A stretch of 64,000 bases of DNA from JBCBWG01 sp038523925 (GCA_038523925.1 JBCBIY010000011.1:1-64000), one strand, 5' to 3'. Shown: positions 25,006 to 33,798, numbered from the stretch's first letter. Notes: generated by a model not told the origin, from the letters alone. Program-made: numbers and translations.

Positions 25006-27303
25006 ATGGCGACCCGGTCTTCTGCAGCCCAAGATGACATCGATCTTGTGACCGTCTTTGGTGCCATCCGCCGCAAGCTGCCTATGCTGCTTGTGATCAG
25101 CGCGATTGTCGGCGCGCTTGCATTTGGTGTGATGTCGCTCATTGCGCCGCGCTTCACGTCGGAGGCGCAACTCGCGATCGTCTCGAAGACGACGAACCCG
25201 TTTCCTGAGAATAGCGGCAACCAGCAACAGCCTGATAACTCCGCCCCGCGTCTCGACCGCGAAGCCATCAACACGCACGTCCAAGCCATCGGCGCGCCGT
25301 CACTTCTCTTAAAGGTGGCCGAGCAACTTGAGCTCAATGCCAATCCCGAATTCAACAGCGCAGCCGGCGCCGTCGATACGCTCGACCGCGTCATGCGCCT
25401 AATCGGCCTTGCAGGCCCGCGCCCCGGCGAGACCGTCGACGACCGCGTCCTCAAGGCGGTCAAGGATCGCCTGCAGATCTCGGCGGCCCGCGAGAGCCGC
25501 TACATCAGCATCACGTTCTCATCCGTCGACCGCAACCTGGCTGCCTCGTTCGCAAACACACTTGCTGAATCCTATCGCAATGGCCTCGTCGACGTGCCCG
25601 TGCGCGAGACCAACACGGTTCTCGAGGCGCTGAAGCCGAAGATCGAGCAACTGAACCGCGAAGTCGTCGACGCAGAATCGGCCGTCGAACAATTCCGCGC
25701 CAGGACCGGCCGGCTTCTGTCGGGCCCGCAGCTTGTGCCGCTTTCAAGCCAGCGGCTGAGTGCGTTAAGCGAAGAGCTGTCGCGCGCTGAAGGTGAGCGC
25801 TCGCAAGCGGAGGCGCGCTGGCGCACTGCGAACGATCTGTCGCGCACGGGCTCCGGCGAAGTACTTCCGGAAGTGCAGCAATCAGCGGTTGTCCAGGGCC
25901 TGATCGGCCAACGCGTCCGCCTTGAGCGTCAAGTCAACGAGGCCTCGGCGGCACTCTTGCCGGCACACCCGCGCATGCGCCAACTGAATGCTGACCTGAC
26001 CGGCCTCAAGCGTTCGATCAACGCCGAAGTTCGCAAGGTCGTCCAGAGCCTCGAAAAGTCGTTCCGCTCAGCAAGCCTGCGCGTTGACCAGATTGCGCGG
26101 CAGATGGCGCAGCTGCGCACCGAAGCCGTCGACAACAGCGGTGATGACGGACAGCTCAGATTGCTTGAGAGCCAGGCGAAATCCAAGCGTGCCGAACTTG
26201 AGCGGCTGCAGCGCCAGCTCGAAGACAACAAAACGCTGGTCGTGACGAAGAACGTGCCGGTTGAGGCGGTTCTTGCCTCGCAGGCCCGGCCGACCGGTGT
26301 CCCAACGTTCCCCAAGAAAGGCCCGATCGCAGCACTGGCGGCGGCGGCGACCTTCCTGTTCGGGCTCGCGATCACTGCGGCCGGCGCGATCATCTCGCCG
26401 GAAACAGGCGCGCCGAAGCCGGCCGGTCCGGTGCGCGGGGCTAAGGCCTCGCGCAAGGTCACGGAGCCAGAATTCGAAGACGACTATGACGACGAGCCTC
26501 AGGTCGAAGTGCGCCGCCCAGGCGCGGCGGCGGCCGTTGCTGCCGGAGGCGCGGCTGTTGCGGCGTCCGTGCTGCCAAGGGGACGGGCCGGCGCGCCCAA
26601 ACCTGCGGCGGCTGCACCGGCGCGCGTCCGGCTCGACACGGCGGCTGCGGCGCCTGCGGACGAAGATGAGATCCCGACGGGTCTTGCAAACATCGCCACA
26701 CATCTCGAGAGCCGCGCCGAAGACGGCGTCGGCTACCGGACGATGGTCGTTGGCGAAACGGATCGGATTACCGCGCACGACGAGGCGATTGATCTCGTCC
26801 AGGCGCTGGCTGCAACGGGTAAGCGGGTTGTCTTGGTGGACTGGGCAACCGACGGCCGCGGGCTCGGGGCCGACCTCGGCCTCAATGGTGAGCCGGGCAT
26901 CGTCGAGTTGCTCGAGGGCGGTGTTGGCTTCGACGACGTCATCTCAAGCCTCATGGATGGACCCGTCCATCTCATTCCATGCGGCGGCGCGATCGATACG
27001 GACGTGGCGCTCGATGGCGACGGCATCAATCTCATTCTCGACGCTCTCGACGAAGCCTATGACCATATCGTCGTGACGGGTGGGCATACGGACGCGAAGA
27101 ACCTGTTTGAAGCGATCCAGGGCCGGTTCGACGCCGGCGTGTCGATTTGCGATGAGCGGCGCAAGACGTCGCTGATTGAAGAGAGCGAGAACAGCTTCCT
27201 CGGATTCGAAGTCACCGATATCGACGTCATCCGCTATGAGCGATCTGAAAACAGCGCGACGTCAACGCAGCGGCGTGAACTTGGCACGGAAGAGCCGGCG
27301 TAG
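25006..27303 (+). CDS. Exopolysaccharide co-polymerase (Wzz domain) with degenerate BY-kinase-like domain
   Basis: 765 residues. A Wzz domain begins IDLVTVFGAIRRKLPMLLVI with membrane segment 1, then a long coiled coil (about 190-420) of GumC type, membrane segment 2 (IAALAAAATFLFGLAITAAG), an Ala/Pro-rich linker, and a C-terminal P-loop-like domain from about residue 575. In that domain the Walker A position reads VVGETDRITAHDE, without the GxxxxGK[ST] loop, while the Walker A'-like strand VVLVDWATDGRG is still recognisable. There is no Tyr-rich tail. It probably controls chain length without autokinase activity. The start is uncertain (ATGs at 24967, 24985 and 25006 in frame). It is divergent from the Wza-like gene. 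Confidence 0.88.
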   Translation: MATRSSAAQDDIDLVTVFGAIRRKLPMLLVISAIVGALAFGVMSLIAPRFTSEAQLAIVSKTTNPFPENSGNQQQPDNSAPRLDREAINTHVQAIGAPSLLLKVAEQLELNANPEFNSAAGAVDTLDRVMRLIGLAGPRPGETVDDRVLKAVKDRLQISAARESRYISITFSSVDRNLAASFANTLAESYRNGLVDVPVRETNTVLEALKPKIEQLNREVVDAESAVEQFRARTGRLLSGPQLVPLSSQRLSALSEELSRAEGERSQAEARWRTANDLSRTGSGEVLPEVQQSAVVQGLIGQRVRLERQVNEASAALLPAHPRMRQLNADLTGLKRSINAEVRKVVQSLEKSFRSASLRVDQIARQMAQLRTEAVDNSGDDGQLRLLESQAKSKRAELERLQRQLEDNKTLVVTKNVPVEAVLASQARPTGVPTFPKKGPIAALAAAATFLFGLAITAAGAIISPETGAPKPAGPVRGAKASRKVTEPEFEDDYDDEPQVEVRRPGAAAAVAAGGAAVAASVLPRGRAGAPKPAAAAPARVRLDTAAAAPADEDEIPTGLANIATHLESRAEDGVGYRTMVVGETDRITAHDEAIDLVQALAATGKRVVLVDWATDGRGLGADLGLNGEPGIVELLEGGVGFDDVISSLMDGPVHLIPCGGAIDTDVALDGDGINLILDALDEAYDHIVVTGGHTDAKNLFEAIQGRFDAGVSICDERRKTSLIEESENSFLGFEVTDIDVIRYERSENSATSTQRRELGTEEPA

Positions 27304-27323
27304 CTGGATCAGCTCGGACGGGC

Positions 27324-27551
27324 TCACCGCTGCTGCGGCGGCGTGTCCACGTCCGGCTTTTGCATCCACCAGACGATGAGACCTGCAGGCACCACCCAAA
27401 GCAGGCCGGCGACGACGTAGTACAGCGGTTCGATCCAGACGCTTTCGCGGACCTGCAACACGATCGCCGCGCCCATTGCGAGCAGGGCGTAGAGGCTGAG
27501 GAACACAGCCAAAAGCACCGTGCCGATCAGTTTGCGCATCCGCATGTTCAT
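27324..27551 (-). CDS. Small membrane protein, DUF2842 type
   Basis: 75 residues: a basic start (MNMRMRKLIGT), two membrane segments (VLLAVFLSLYALLAMGAAI and PLYYVVAGLLWVVPAGLIVW) and a short tail. The order and the R-K-L-I-G-T entry match the DUF2842 family of alphaproteobacteria, whose function is not known. GAGGA lies upstream of the chosen ATG, which is why I reject the longer frame from 27686. It is convergent with the co-polymerase gene and divergent from heme A synthase. Family membership is from memory of the pattern. Confidence 0.8.
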   Translation of the reverse strand: MNMRMRKLIGTVLLAVFLSLYALLAMGAAIVLQVRESVWIEPLYYVVAGLLWVVPAGLIVWWMQKPDVDTPPQQR

Positions 27552-27701
27552 AGTCGCGGTCCTCAATGGCGGTGGCGCCGGCCGAAATGCCGCCGCGTTA
27601 AGTGGGCGCATTGCGGCGCCGTAACCAGTCAACGATAGCTGTGCAGACATAGATCTCAGATCGGGCGCGGGTAACCCGTCCGGCACCTCTGTCGCAAGCT
27701 C

Positions 27702-28799
27702 ATGGCCATAACGAACACGACCGTCTCAAGATCCCTGCCGCGACCGGCTTTGGCGGCCGCCACCAGCGCTGCTGCGGTGCAGGTCTGGCTTGCGGGCGTG
27801 ATCCTGCTGGTCTTTGCGATGATCGTCGTCGGCGGCGCGACGCGGCTCACGGACAGCGGGCTTTCGATTACCGAGTGGCTGCCGCTGCTCGGTGTCATTC
27901 CCCCGCTGACGGATGCCGATTGGCAGGTGGCCTTCGACAAATACAAACAGATCCCGGAGTACCTTGAGGTCAACGCCGGAATGAGCCTTGCGGAATTTCA
28001 GTTCATCTACTGGTGGGAATGGGCGCATCGGTTCCTCGGCCGCGTCATCGGGCTCGCGTTCGCCATTCCACTCGCGATTTTTTGGTGGCGCGGGATATTG
28101 CCGACCCGGCTGAAGCCGGTCCTGCTTATGCTGCTCGTGCTCGGCGGCCTGCAGGGCTTTGTCGGCTGGTACATGGTGCAGTCAGGCCTCGTCGACCGCG
28201 TGGACGTCAGCCAGTATCGGCTCGCACTCCACCTGTCGCTTGCGTTCCTGATCCTCGGCGTGCTCGTCGCCACGCTGCTGAGCGTGTCGCCGCGACCGGC
28301 TGCGCCAACGCTGAAGACGGTGGGGCAGGGGAGCGCATGGGTCGTTGGCATGCTCGTGGCACTCGTCTACGCGCAGGTGGCGCTCGGCGCATTTGTTGCC
28401 GGGACAAAGGCGGGCCTCACGTATAACACCTGGCCGCTGATGGATGGCGATCTGGTCCCCGGCGGCCGCTGGGTGCTTGAGCCCTGGTGGCGCAATGTGA
28501 CTGAGAACATCACGGCCATCCAATTCAACCACCGCGTCAGCGCATACCTCCTCGTTGTACTGGCCATCGCGCATGCGCTCTGGCTGTGGCGCCGGGCCGA
28601 TGCGCCGGGTGTGGTCGCAAGCTCAGCCGTCCTTGCCGTCGCGATCATTGCGCAAGCTGTGTTCGGCATCTGGACGCTGCTCGCAGCCGATGGCGCGATC
28701 CCGATTGGCCTGGGGCTGGTCCACCAGGGGGGCGCGGCCGTCGTGCTCGCCATCGCGGTCTGGCACGCCGTCCGCTTCTTCGAGATGCGCGCGGCCTAG
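27702..28799 (+). CDS. ctaA: Heme A synthase, COX15/CtaA type
   Basis: 365 residues with eight membrane segments. The signatures are VVGGATRLTDSGLSITEW, the long first periplasmic loop with FIYWWEWAHRFLGR (a haem-ligand His), LHLSLAFLILG, FVAGTKAGLTYNTWPLMDGD, NHRVSAYLLVVLAIAHALW and LVHQGGAAVVLA. The conserved His residues bind the substrate and cofactor haems. It oxidises the C8 methyl of haem O to give haem A for the aa3-type oxidase. This is the alphaproteobacterial/mitochondrial class, lacking the cysteine pair of the Gram-positive class. No ctaB neighbour is present. Confidence 0.95.
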   Translation: MAITNTTVSRSLPRPALAAATSAAAVQVWLAGVILLVFAMIVVGGATRLTDSGLSITEWLPLLGVIPPLTDADWQVAFDKYKQIPEYLEVNAGMSLAEFQFIYWWEWAHRFLGRVIGLAFAIPLAIFWWRGILPTRLKPVLLMLLVLGGLQGFVGWYMVQSGLVDRVDVSQYRLALHLSLAFLILGVLVATLLSVSPRPAAPTLKTVGQGSAWVVGMLVALVYAQVALGAFVAGTKAGLTYNTWPLMDGDLVPGGRWVLEPWWRNVTENITAIQFNHRVSAYLLVVLAIAHALWLWRRADAPGVVASSAVLAVAIIAQAVFGIWTLLAADGAIPIGLGLVHQGGAAVVLAIAVWHAVRFFEMRAA

Positions 28800-28832
28800 G
28801 TTCAGGTCAGGTCCGAGGACGCGCGGCGGAAC

Positions 28833-29819
28833 TCAGTCGAGCCCGAGCGCAAGTTCCATGTTCTGGACGGCGGCACCAGATGCGCCTTTGCCGAGGTTAT
28901 CGAGCCGCGCGACGAGCACGGCCTGGCCCGCCTCGCGATTGCCGAAGACAAACAGCTCCATCGCGTTGGTCTCGGCGAGATCGTCGGCTGCCAGGCGGCC
29001 GCCGCTGTAGGCGGGATGGTCGTGATCCGGCACGCTGACGAGCGGCGTGGACCCGGCGGCGGTCCCGGTAAAATAGGCCTCGAGATAGGCGCGCAGGTCA
29101 TCCGGCGTCGATGTCTTGGCGAGCGCACCAAGGTGCAGCGGGATCGAGACGAGCATCCCCTGCGCAAAGTTCCCGACGGACGGCACGAAAATCGGCGGCG
29201 CTGAGAGCCCGCTGAACTTTTGCAGCTCGGGCAGATGCTTGTGGCTGAGGCCCAGACCGTAGAGCACGAACGGCGGCGCAGTACCGCTCTCGTAGGCTTC
29301 GATCATCTGACGCCCGCCGCCTGAATAGCCCGAGACCGCATTGATGGTGATCGCGTGGTCCGGTGTGATGATGCCAGCTTCGATGAGCGGCCGGATGAGC
29401 GCGATAGCGCCTGTCGGGTAACAGCCGGGGTTTGCGATCCGCCGCGACGCCTTGATGGCAGCGGCCTGGCCGGCAGACAGCTCGGCAAAGCCATAGTCCC
29501 AGCCCTCGGCGACGCGGTGGGCGGTGGACGCATCGACGATGATCGGCCCGCCGCCCGGCAGTGCGTCTGCAAGCGCGACCGTCTCTTTCGCCGCCGCATC
29601 GGGCAGGCAGAGGATTGTGAGATCGACCGCGCTTAGGATCTCCGACTTCGCGGCCGCGCTCTTGCGGTCAGCATCGGCGATTTCGACGATCCGGATCCGG
29701 CTGTGGCCGGCGAGCTGGTCGGCAATGCCAAGGCCGGTCGTGCCGGCTTGGCCATCGATGAAGACGGAGAAAGTCGTGTTAGCGGACGCGTGCGTGTTGG
29801 ACGTGGATGTCGTCGACAT
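28833..29819 (-). CDS. argC: N-acetyl-gamma-glutamyl-phosphate reductase
   Basis: 328 residues, the shorter type of ArgC. The N-terminal NADP-binding segment is SVFIDGQAGTTGLGIADQL, and the catalytic cysteine lies in RIANPGCYPTGAIALIRPL. The later blocks AVSGYSGGGRQMIEAY and SHKHLPELQKFSG belong to the catalytic domain. It makes N-acetylglutamate semialdehyde in arginine synthesis, in the cytoplasm. The first 16 residues (Ser/Thr rich) are poorly conserved, so the true start could be slightly inside. AGGTG precedes the ATG. It sits a few genes downstream of rplM-rpsI, as is usual in Rhizobiales, but is separated by a TerC-like gene and an exported protein. Confidence 0.95.
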   Translation of the reverse strand: MSTTSTSNTHASANTTFSVFIDGQAGTTGLGIADQLAGHSRIRIVEIADADRKSAAAKSEILSAVDLTILCLPDAAAKETVALADALPGGGPIIVDASTAHRVAEGWDYGFAELSAGQAAAIKASRRIANPGCYPTGAIALIRPLIEAGIITPDHAITINAVSGYSGGGRQMIEAYESGTAPPFVLYGLGLSHKHLPELQKFSGLSAPPIFVPSVGNFAQGMLVSIPLHLGALAKTSTPDDLRAYLEAYFTGTAAGSTPLVSVPDHDHPAYSGGRLAADDLAETNAMELFVFGNREAGQAVLVARLDNLGKGASGAAVQNMELALGLD

Positions 29820-29989
29820 CGGGGCACCTCATGGGTCGAAGGCGAAAGAGACGATGCGCCGGGGCGCGAGCAGAATTGAGCGCCAGCGGAGGCCGGCTGC
29901 TTGGCTGCTATCGTCGTCGTTCGTGCCGCCGCACCGCGTGAGAGGTCATGATTTAGCGCCCATCTAGATCGTCGCGCATCTTGCGTTGC

Positions 29990-30529
29990 TTAGCTGACGC
30001 AGGCGCTGGCTGCAACACGCGCGGTGGCGGCGGCGCTGAACTGGCCATCCGACGATGCGCCGCCTGACGTGAAGATGACCCGGCCGCCCGAAATCTCCGA
30101 CCCGCTCACCCGGATCTGGCCCAGTTCGCTGTTGCGAAGCGTATCATCGACGTCGATCGTGAATGCGATTTCGTCGCCGGCTGCGAAGTCTCGCACATCG
30201 AGGTCGATCCGCTGGTCGCCATCGCGGACGGTTGGAAGGCGCGCGAGCTTGTCCCGTCCGGTCACGATCTCGAACGGCTGAAACACTTCGACGCCGCTGC
30301 CCGTCGCGGTCGTATCGAAGATCAGCTTGCCGGCTGATCCCGCGAGGTCGATCGAAATGCGGCCGCTGGCGACCGTGCACGTGCCGCTGTTGCGGATGGT
30401 AAACCGGTCTTTTGGCGCGCTCTCGCGGAACGAGACCTGCAATTCACCGGCGTGTGCGCCTGCGGGTATGGCGATGGCCAGAGCCAGGATCGTGGCTGCG
30501 AGGCCGGTGCGGCTGATGTTGGTTGCCAT
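29990..30529 (-). CDS. Exported protein of unknown function (beta-rich)
   Basis: 179 residues. A Sec signal peptide (TGLAATILALAIAIPAGAHA) ends near residue 27. The mature part is Thr/Ser/Asp/Gly rich with few Lys and looks all-beta, for example LIFDTTATGSGVEVFQPFEI and DDTLRNSELGQIRVSGSEIS. It resembles proteins annotated as aggregation factor core in marine alphaproteobacteria, whose function is unproven. One Cys in the mature start and one near the C-terminus could form a disulfide. Acidic VDDTLRNSE-like segments hint at calcium binding, which is inference. It is monocistronic. Confidence 0.75.
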   Translation of the reverse strand: MATNISRTGLAATILALAIAIPAGAHAGELQVSFRESAPKDRFTIRNSGTCTVASGRISIDLAGSAGKLIFDTTATGSGVEVFQPFEIVTGRDKLARLPTVRDGDQRIDLDVRDFAAGDEIAFTIDVDDTLRNSELGQIRVSGSEISGGRVIFTSGGASSDGQFSAAATARVAASACVS

Positions 30530-30644
30530 GGGCTTCGGTCCCGTTGTTTGGTTCGCGGCGATGCAAGCACTACGCGGCTTAAGTCAACGTTCGACCACCT
30601 TCACGTCAGCCAGGGCAAAAGCGCGGCAGCCGGCAGCTTTCACC

Positions 30645-31406
30645 TCACGGACCAAGCCCGATCTTGGCCTTGATGAAGGCCATCAGCGTGTCGCCGTCAC
30701 AGCCAATGCTGTAGGCTTGGCACGTGATGTCGTGGCCGCCTTTGTAGATCATCTCGAGCGCGATGAAGAGGATGATCAAAAGCCCGATCCAACTAATCCA
30801 TGGGTAGCGGACGAGCAGCCGTGCGATGAAGTGTGAGGCAACCGCCATCAGCACGATGGCGACCGCGAGGCCAAAGACGAGCACCAACGTCGAGCCCTTC
30901 GCGGCGCCGGCAACAGCAAGCACGTTGTCGAGTGACATCGAAACGTCGGCAATGATGATGTTGACGATCGCGCCCCAGAAGCTGACGTAGCCGCCGTCGG
31001 GTGGGACTTCCGATGCAACGCCGGCTTCGATTTCGTCGAGGTCAGGATGCTCCGCGAGCGTGATCTCGCGGTACATCTTCCAGCAGACCCAGAGCAGCAG
31101 CAGTCCGCCGACGAGCAGGATACCGATGATGCTGAGAAGCTGGGTCGTAATCGCAGCAAACAGGATGCGCAGGATGACGGCGCCCGCGATGCCCCAGAAG
31201 ATCACCTTGGCGCGGATCTCGGGCGCCACGCGGGAGGCTGCGAGCCCGACGACAATCGCGTTGTCGCCCGCGAGGACGACGTCAATGACGATGATGTTCC
31301 AGATGTTGAATGCGTTAGCGCGCCACCACTCAGACGACGTCGCGTTGGCAAGCTCGGATTGCATCGCCGCGAAAAGATCGCCGATCGCTGGCAACTGCTC
31401 GAGCAT
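30645..31406 (-). CDS. TerC family integral membrane protein (YjbE type)
   Basis: 253 residues from the ATG at 31406. About seven membrane segments. The TerC signature WNIIVIDVVLAGDNAIVVGL and its internal echo IVNIIIADVSMSLDNVLAVA carry the paired acidic residues (D-x-x-x-x-x-D-N) thought to bind metal. Related proteins (Alx, MntP-like, YjbE, YceF) export manganese or act with other exporters. A central cytoplasmic loop (KMYREITLAEHPDLDEIEAG) is acidic. The in-frame extension to 31511 is not typical of the family and is rejected. No yybP-ykoY-type element was recognised upstream, so manganese control is not shown by the sequence. Confidence 0.9.
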   Translation of the reverse strand: MLEQLPAIGDLFAAMQSELANATSSEWWRANAFNIWNIIVIDVVLAGDNAIVVGLAASRVAPEIRAKVIFWGIAGAVILRILFAAITTQLLSIIGILLVGGLLLLWVCWKMYREITLAEHPDLDEIEAGVASEVPPDGGYVSFWGAIVNIIIADVSMSLDNVLAVAGAAKGSTLVLVFGLAVAIVLMAVASHFIARLLVRYPWISWIGLLIILFIALEMIYKGGHDITCQAYSIGCDGDTLMAFIKAKIGLGP

Positions 31407-31512
31407 GCGTGTTGACCCCCGGTCCTGAAACGGACGCGGTTTGAAGGTCCGTATGGCGCGACAGTTAGTATTGCCTGGTGAGACGCCACGCAAGCGTATC
31501 GAGACGAACACA

Positions 31513-31540
31513 AGAAAGCCGGGGCAGTTCCCGGCTTTCT
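31513..31540 (-). terminator. Terminator hairpin after rpsI
   Basis: A perfect 11-bp stem, AGAAAGCCGGG (31513-31523) with CCCGGCTTTCT (31530-31540) and a 6-base loop, lies about 50 bases past the rpsI stop. On the minus strand the stem ends CTTTCTTG, a weak T-rich tract. The placement and stem strength fit the end of the rplM-rpsI operon. Confidence 0.65.
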
Positions 31541-31589
31541 GTAGACGCCCATTTTTGCAGCGGTGCTCGGGGCGCCGCCGACGCGATGA

Positions 31590-32078
31590 CTAGCGCTTCG
31601 AGAACTGGAAGCTGCGGCGGGCCTTGGCCTTGCCGTACTTCTTGCGTTCGACGACGCGGCTGTCGCGCGTGAGGAAGCCACCCTTTTTCAAGGTGCTGCG
31701 CAGTTCCGGCTCGTAGTGCGTCAGCGCTTTCGAGATCCCGTGACGGACGGCGCCCGCCTGGCCTGAAAGGCCGCCGCCTTTGACGGTCGCCATGATGTCG
31801 TACTGATCAACACGTTCTGCCGTCTGCAGCGGCTGACGGAGCAGAAGCTGCAGGACAGGGCGCGCAAAGTACTTGTCGTACTCGCGGTTGTTGATGACGA
31901 TCCGACCGTTGCCGGGCTTGATCCAGACGCGCGCGACGGCGTCCTTGCGCTTGCCGGTCGCGTACGCGCGGCCCTGCGCATCAAGTTTTTGTTCGTAGAC
32001 GGGTGCGTTGTCGGCGACCGGCGTTGCGGCCGAGCCCAGGTCTTCCAGGCTGCTAACGGTGCTCGTTTCTTCAGCCAT
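31590..32078 (-). CDS. rpsI: 30S ribosomal protein S9
   Basis: 162 residues. The conserved S9 core starts at about residue 35 with GRAYATGKRKDAVARVWIKP and ends with the universal basic tail KKYGKAKARRSFQFSKR, whose last Arg reaches the P-site tRNA. The N-terminal extension of about 30 residues (Ser/Thr/Ala rich) is common in alphaproteobacteria. The start overlaps the rplM stop by one base (TAATG), so the two are translationally coupled. Confidence 0.98.
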   Translation of the reverse strand: MAEETSTVSSLEDLGSAATPVADNAPVYEQKLDAQGRAYATGKRKDAVARVWIKPGNGRIVINNREYDKYFARPVLQLLLRQPLQTAERVDQYDIMATVKGGGLSGQAGAVRHGISKALTHYEPELRSTLKKGGFLTRDSRVVERKKYGKAKARRSFQFSKR

Positions 32079-32539
32079 TACGATCTCTTGTTCTTCGGAT
32101 TGAGGCTCGCGACGTCGAGCACTTCTGGGCTTTGGGCCTCGTGCGGGTGATCTCCGCCCTTGTAGACCTTGAGGTTGCGCATCAGCTTCCGCTGCAGCGG
32201 GCCGCGCGCAAGCATCCGCTCGACGGCCTTCTCGACGACGCGCTCAGGAAAGCGGCCTTCGAGGATCATCCGCGGCGTCTGTTCCTTGATGCCGCCCGGA
32301 TAGCCGGTGTGCCGGTAATACTTCTTGTCGGTGTACTTATTGCCGGTGAAGACCACTTTGTCGGCGTTGACGACAATAACGTTGTCGCCGGTATCGACGT
32401 GTGGCGTGAAGGTCGGCTTGTGCTTGCCGCGAAGCCGCGTTGCAATCAGCGAGGCGAGGCGGCCGACGACCAGTCCTTCACCGTCGATCACAACCCACTT
32501 CTTCTCCACCTCGCCCGGTTTGGCGCTGTAGGTTCGCAT
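32078..32539 (-). CDS. rplM: 50S ribosomal protein L13
   Basis: 153 residues, full length. Signatures: WVVIDGEGLVVGRLASLIAT, GDNVIVVNADKVVFTGNKYT, KKYYRHTGYPGGIKEQTPR and AVERMLARGPLQRKLMRNLK. It is an early-assembly protein of the large subunit. It is the first gene of the rplM-rpsI operon, with a promoter candidate at 32599-32627 and about 50-60 bases of leader, in which L13 could bind for autoregulation as known in E. coli; no such site is demonstrated here. Confidence 0.98.
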   Translation of the reverse strand: MRTYSAKPGEVEKKWVVIDGEGLVVGRLASLIATRLRGKHKPTFTPHVDTGDNVIVVNADKVVFTGNKYTDKKYYRHTGYPGGIKEQTPRMILEGRFPERVVEKAVERMLARGPLQRKLMRNLKVYKGGDHPHEAQSPEVLDVASLNPKNKRS

Positions 32540-32598
32540 CAGTGTGTCCTGGGAGATGAACTATGGCATCTGCCGTAGTTCGGGATAACGGAGCGCGT

Positions 32599-32627
32599 CG
32601 GTTAAGGCGCTCGGTGGATGGTGTCAA
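32599..32627 (-). promoter_or_regulatory. Sigma-70-type promoter candidate for rplM-rpsI
   Basis: On the minus strand TTGACA (32622-32627) is followed after exactly 17 bases by TAACCG (32599-32604). The -35 box is perfect and the -10 box is weak, as is common in alphaproteobacteria. The start would fall near 32592, about 50 bases before the rplM ATG. An AT-rich tract upstream (32640-32690) could act as an UP element. Confidence 0.5.
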
Positions 32628-32687
32628 TGCAAAACTGAAAACGCTTTAAGAACAACGCATTGATGATATGGTAAAATAATACCGGAA

Positions 32688-33149
32688 TCATGCGCCCGGC
32701 GTTTCAGGCGGGATTGCATAAGTCGCTGTGGCGTGCGCGACGAGGCGGCTGTCGAGAGCGGACGTGATGCGCACGTCAGCAACCGCAAGCCGGCGGCCGA
32801 GCTTCAAGAGGTGCGCTTCGCCGATGAGGTCTGCCGCCTGCGGCCGGTTCAGGAAATTGATGGTGAGAGACGTGGTGACCGCCTGCAGCGCGCGCTCGCC
32901 ATGAATGCCGAGCAACATGACCCATACGGATAGATCCGCCAGTTTGAACATCGTCGGCCCCGAAATCGTCTCGCCAGGCCGCAAGTGCGATGGGTCCGCC
33001 TTCAGCCGCAACCGGCAGCCAGTCTCGCTGATCTGCTCTATTGCGATCTCGCCGCCAACTTGTACTTCCGGAAAGTGTGTCGCGACCAGCGCCGTGACTT
33101 CGGCAATCTGGTCTCTGGCGTCCGGTGCAGTCGTCATTCCGTGATCCAT
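32688..33149 (-). CDS. PaaI-type hotdog thioesterase
   Basis: 153 residues from the ATG at 33149. A single hotdog domain with the PaaI/YbgC-like pattern GETISGPTMFKLADLSVWVMLLG, in which the Asp of LAD lies in the active-site helix, and a final strand pair LAVADVRITSA...LVAHATATYAIP. It should hydrolyse a small acyl- or aryl-CoA. The position just upstream of rplM-rpsI on the same strand is conserved in Rhizobiales. A GTG at 33170 would give a seven-residue longer form. The substrate is unknown. Confidence 0.88.
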   Translation of the reverse strand: MDHGMTTAPDARDQIAEVTALVATHFPEVQVGGEIAIEQISETGCRLRLKADPSHLRPGETISGPTMFKLADLSVWVMLLGIHGERALQAVTTSLTINFLNRPQAADLIGEAHLLKLGRRLAVADVRITSALDSRLVAHATATYAIPPETPGA

Positions 33150-33233
33150 CGTGCGTTTCTGGGCCTCCACCTTTGTGACAGATTGCTGGTCCCCGATGCC
33201 TGTGGAGATTCGGTGGTTGGAGAGGCGATCGCG

Positions 33234-33767
33234 ATGTTACCACGACGCATGTCGATTGTAGTGAAGGCCGTCTTTGCCAGCGCGCTGCTGACGCTGTCGG
33301 CGGCCGCTGCGGTTCCCCAGTCGGAGCCGTCCTTTGAGATCAAGCAGGTGCGGCTGACGGAGCAGCACATCCGCGGCTTCGTCGAAATGCAGAAGGTCCT
33401 CGCGGAGATGGCCAAAACCATCGACACCGAGGAAAAGGCGCGTGAACAAAACATTGCTGCCCGGCTCGAAGACCTCGCAAAGCAGAACAGCTTCGGGTCT
33501 TTTGAAAACTTCGATGTGGTGGCAAGCAACATCACGCTCGTCATCTCCGGGATCGACCCTGACACCGGTAAATATACCAACCCGAAAGAGCTGATGCGGG
33601 CTGACATCGCCGACATCAACAAGGACACGACACTGACCGACGATGAGCGCGCCGAACTCGTCAAAGATCTGGAAGAGGCGATCCGGACCACGCCGGAAGT
33701 TGAGTTTCCTGAGAACGTTGAGCTGGTGCGGAAGTTTGCACGTGAGATCGAGGGCGTGATCAACTAG
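33234..33767 (+). CDS. Exported helical protein of unknown function
   Basis: 177 residues from an ATG with GGAGAGG nine bases upstream. The signal peptide is VVKAVFASALLTLSAAAA with cleavage near residue 26. The mature part is helical and highly charged (QVRLTEQHIRGFVEMQKVLA, TIDTEEKAREQNIAARLEDL), ending with several acidic helices. I do not recognise a family. It lies 31 bases upstream of the enoyl-CoA hydratase run on the same strand and could be its first gene, but a periplasmic protein has no evident role there. Confidence 0.8.
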   Translation: MLPRRMSIVVKAVFASALLTLSAAAAVPQSEPSFEIKQVRLTEQHIRGFVEMQKVLAEMAKTIDTEEKAREQNIAARLEDLAKQNSFGSFENFDVVASNITLVISGIDPDTGKYTNPKELMRADIADINKDTTLTDDERAELVKDLEEAIRTTPEVEFPENVELVRKFAREIEGVIN

Positions 33768-33798
33768 GCGTCAGAGATGAACCGGGAGAGCCGAAGCC

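Noticed and set aside
28013..28426. Forward frame inside ctaA
   Set aside because: It overlaps the membrane-segment-rich ctaA frame in another phase and has the Arg/Ala bias of shadow frames.
30327..30836. Long forward frame of 169 codons across the exported protein and TerC-like genes
   Set aside because: It is antisense to two well-supported minus-strand genes, is rich in Ala/Arg, and has no ribosome site or domain. Many such frames occur because of high GC content.
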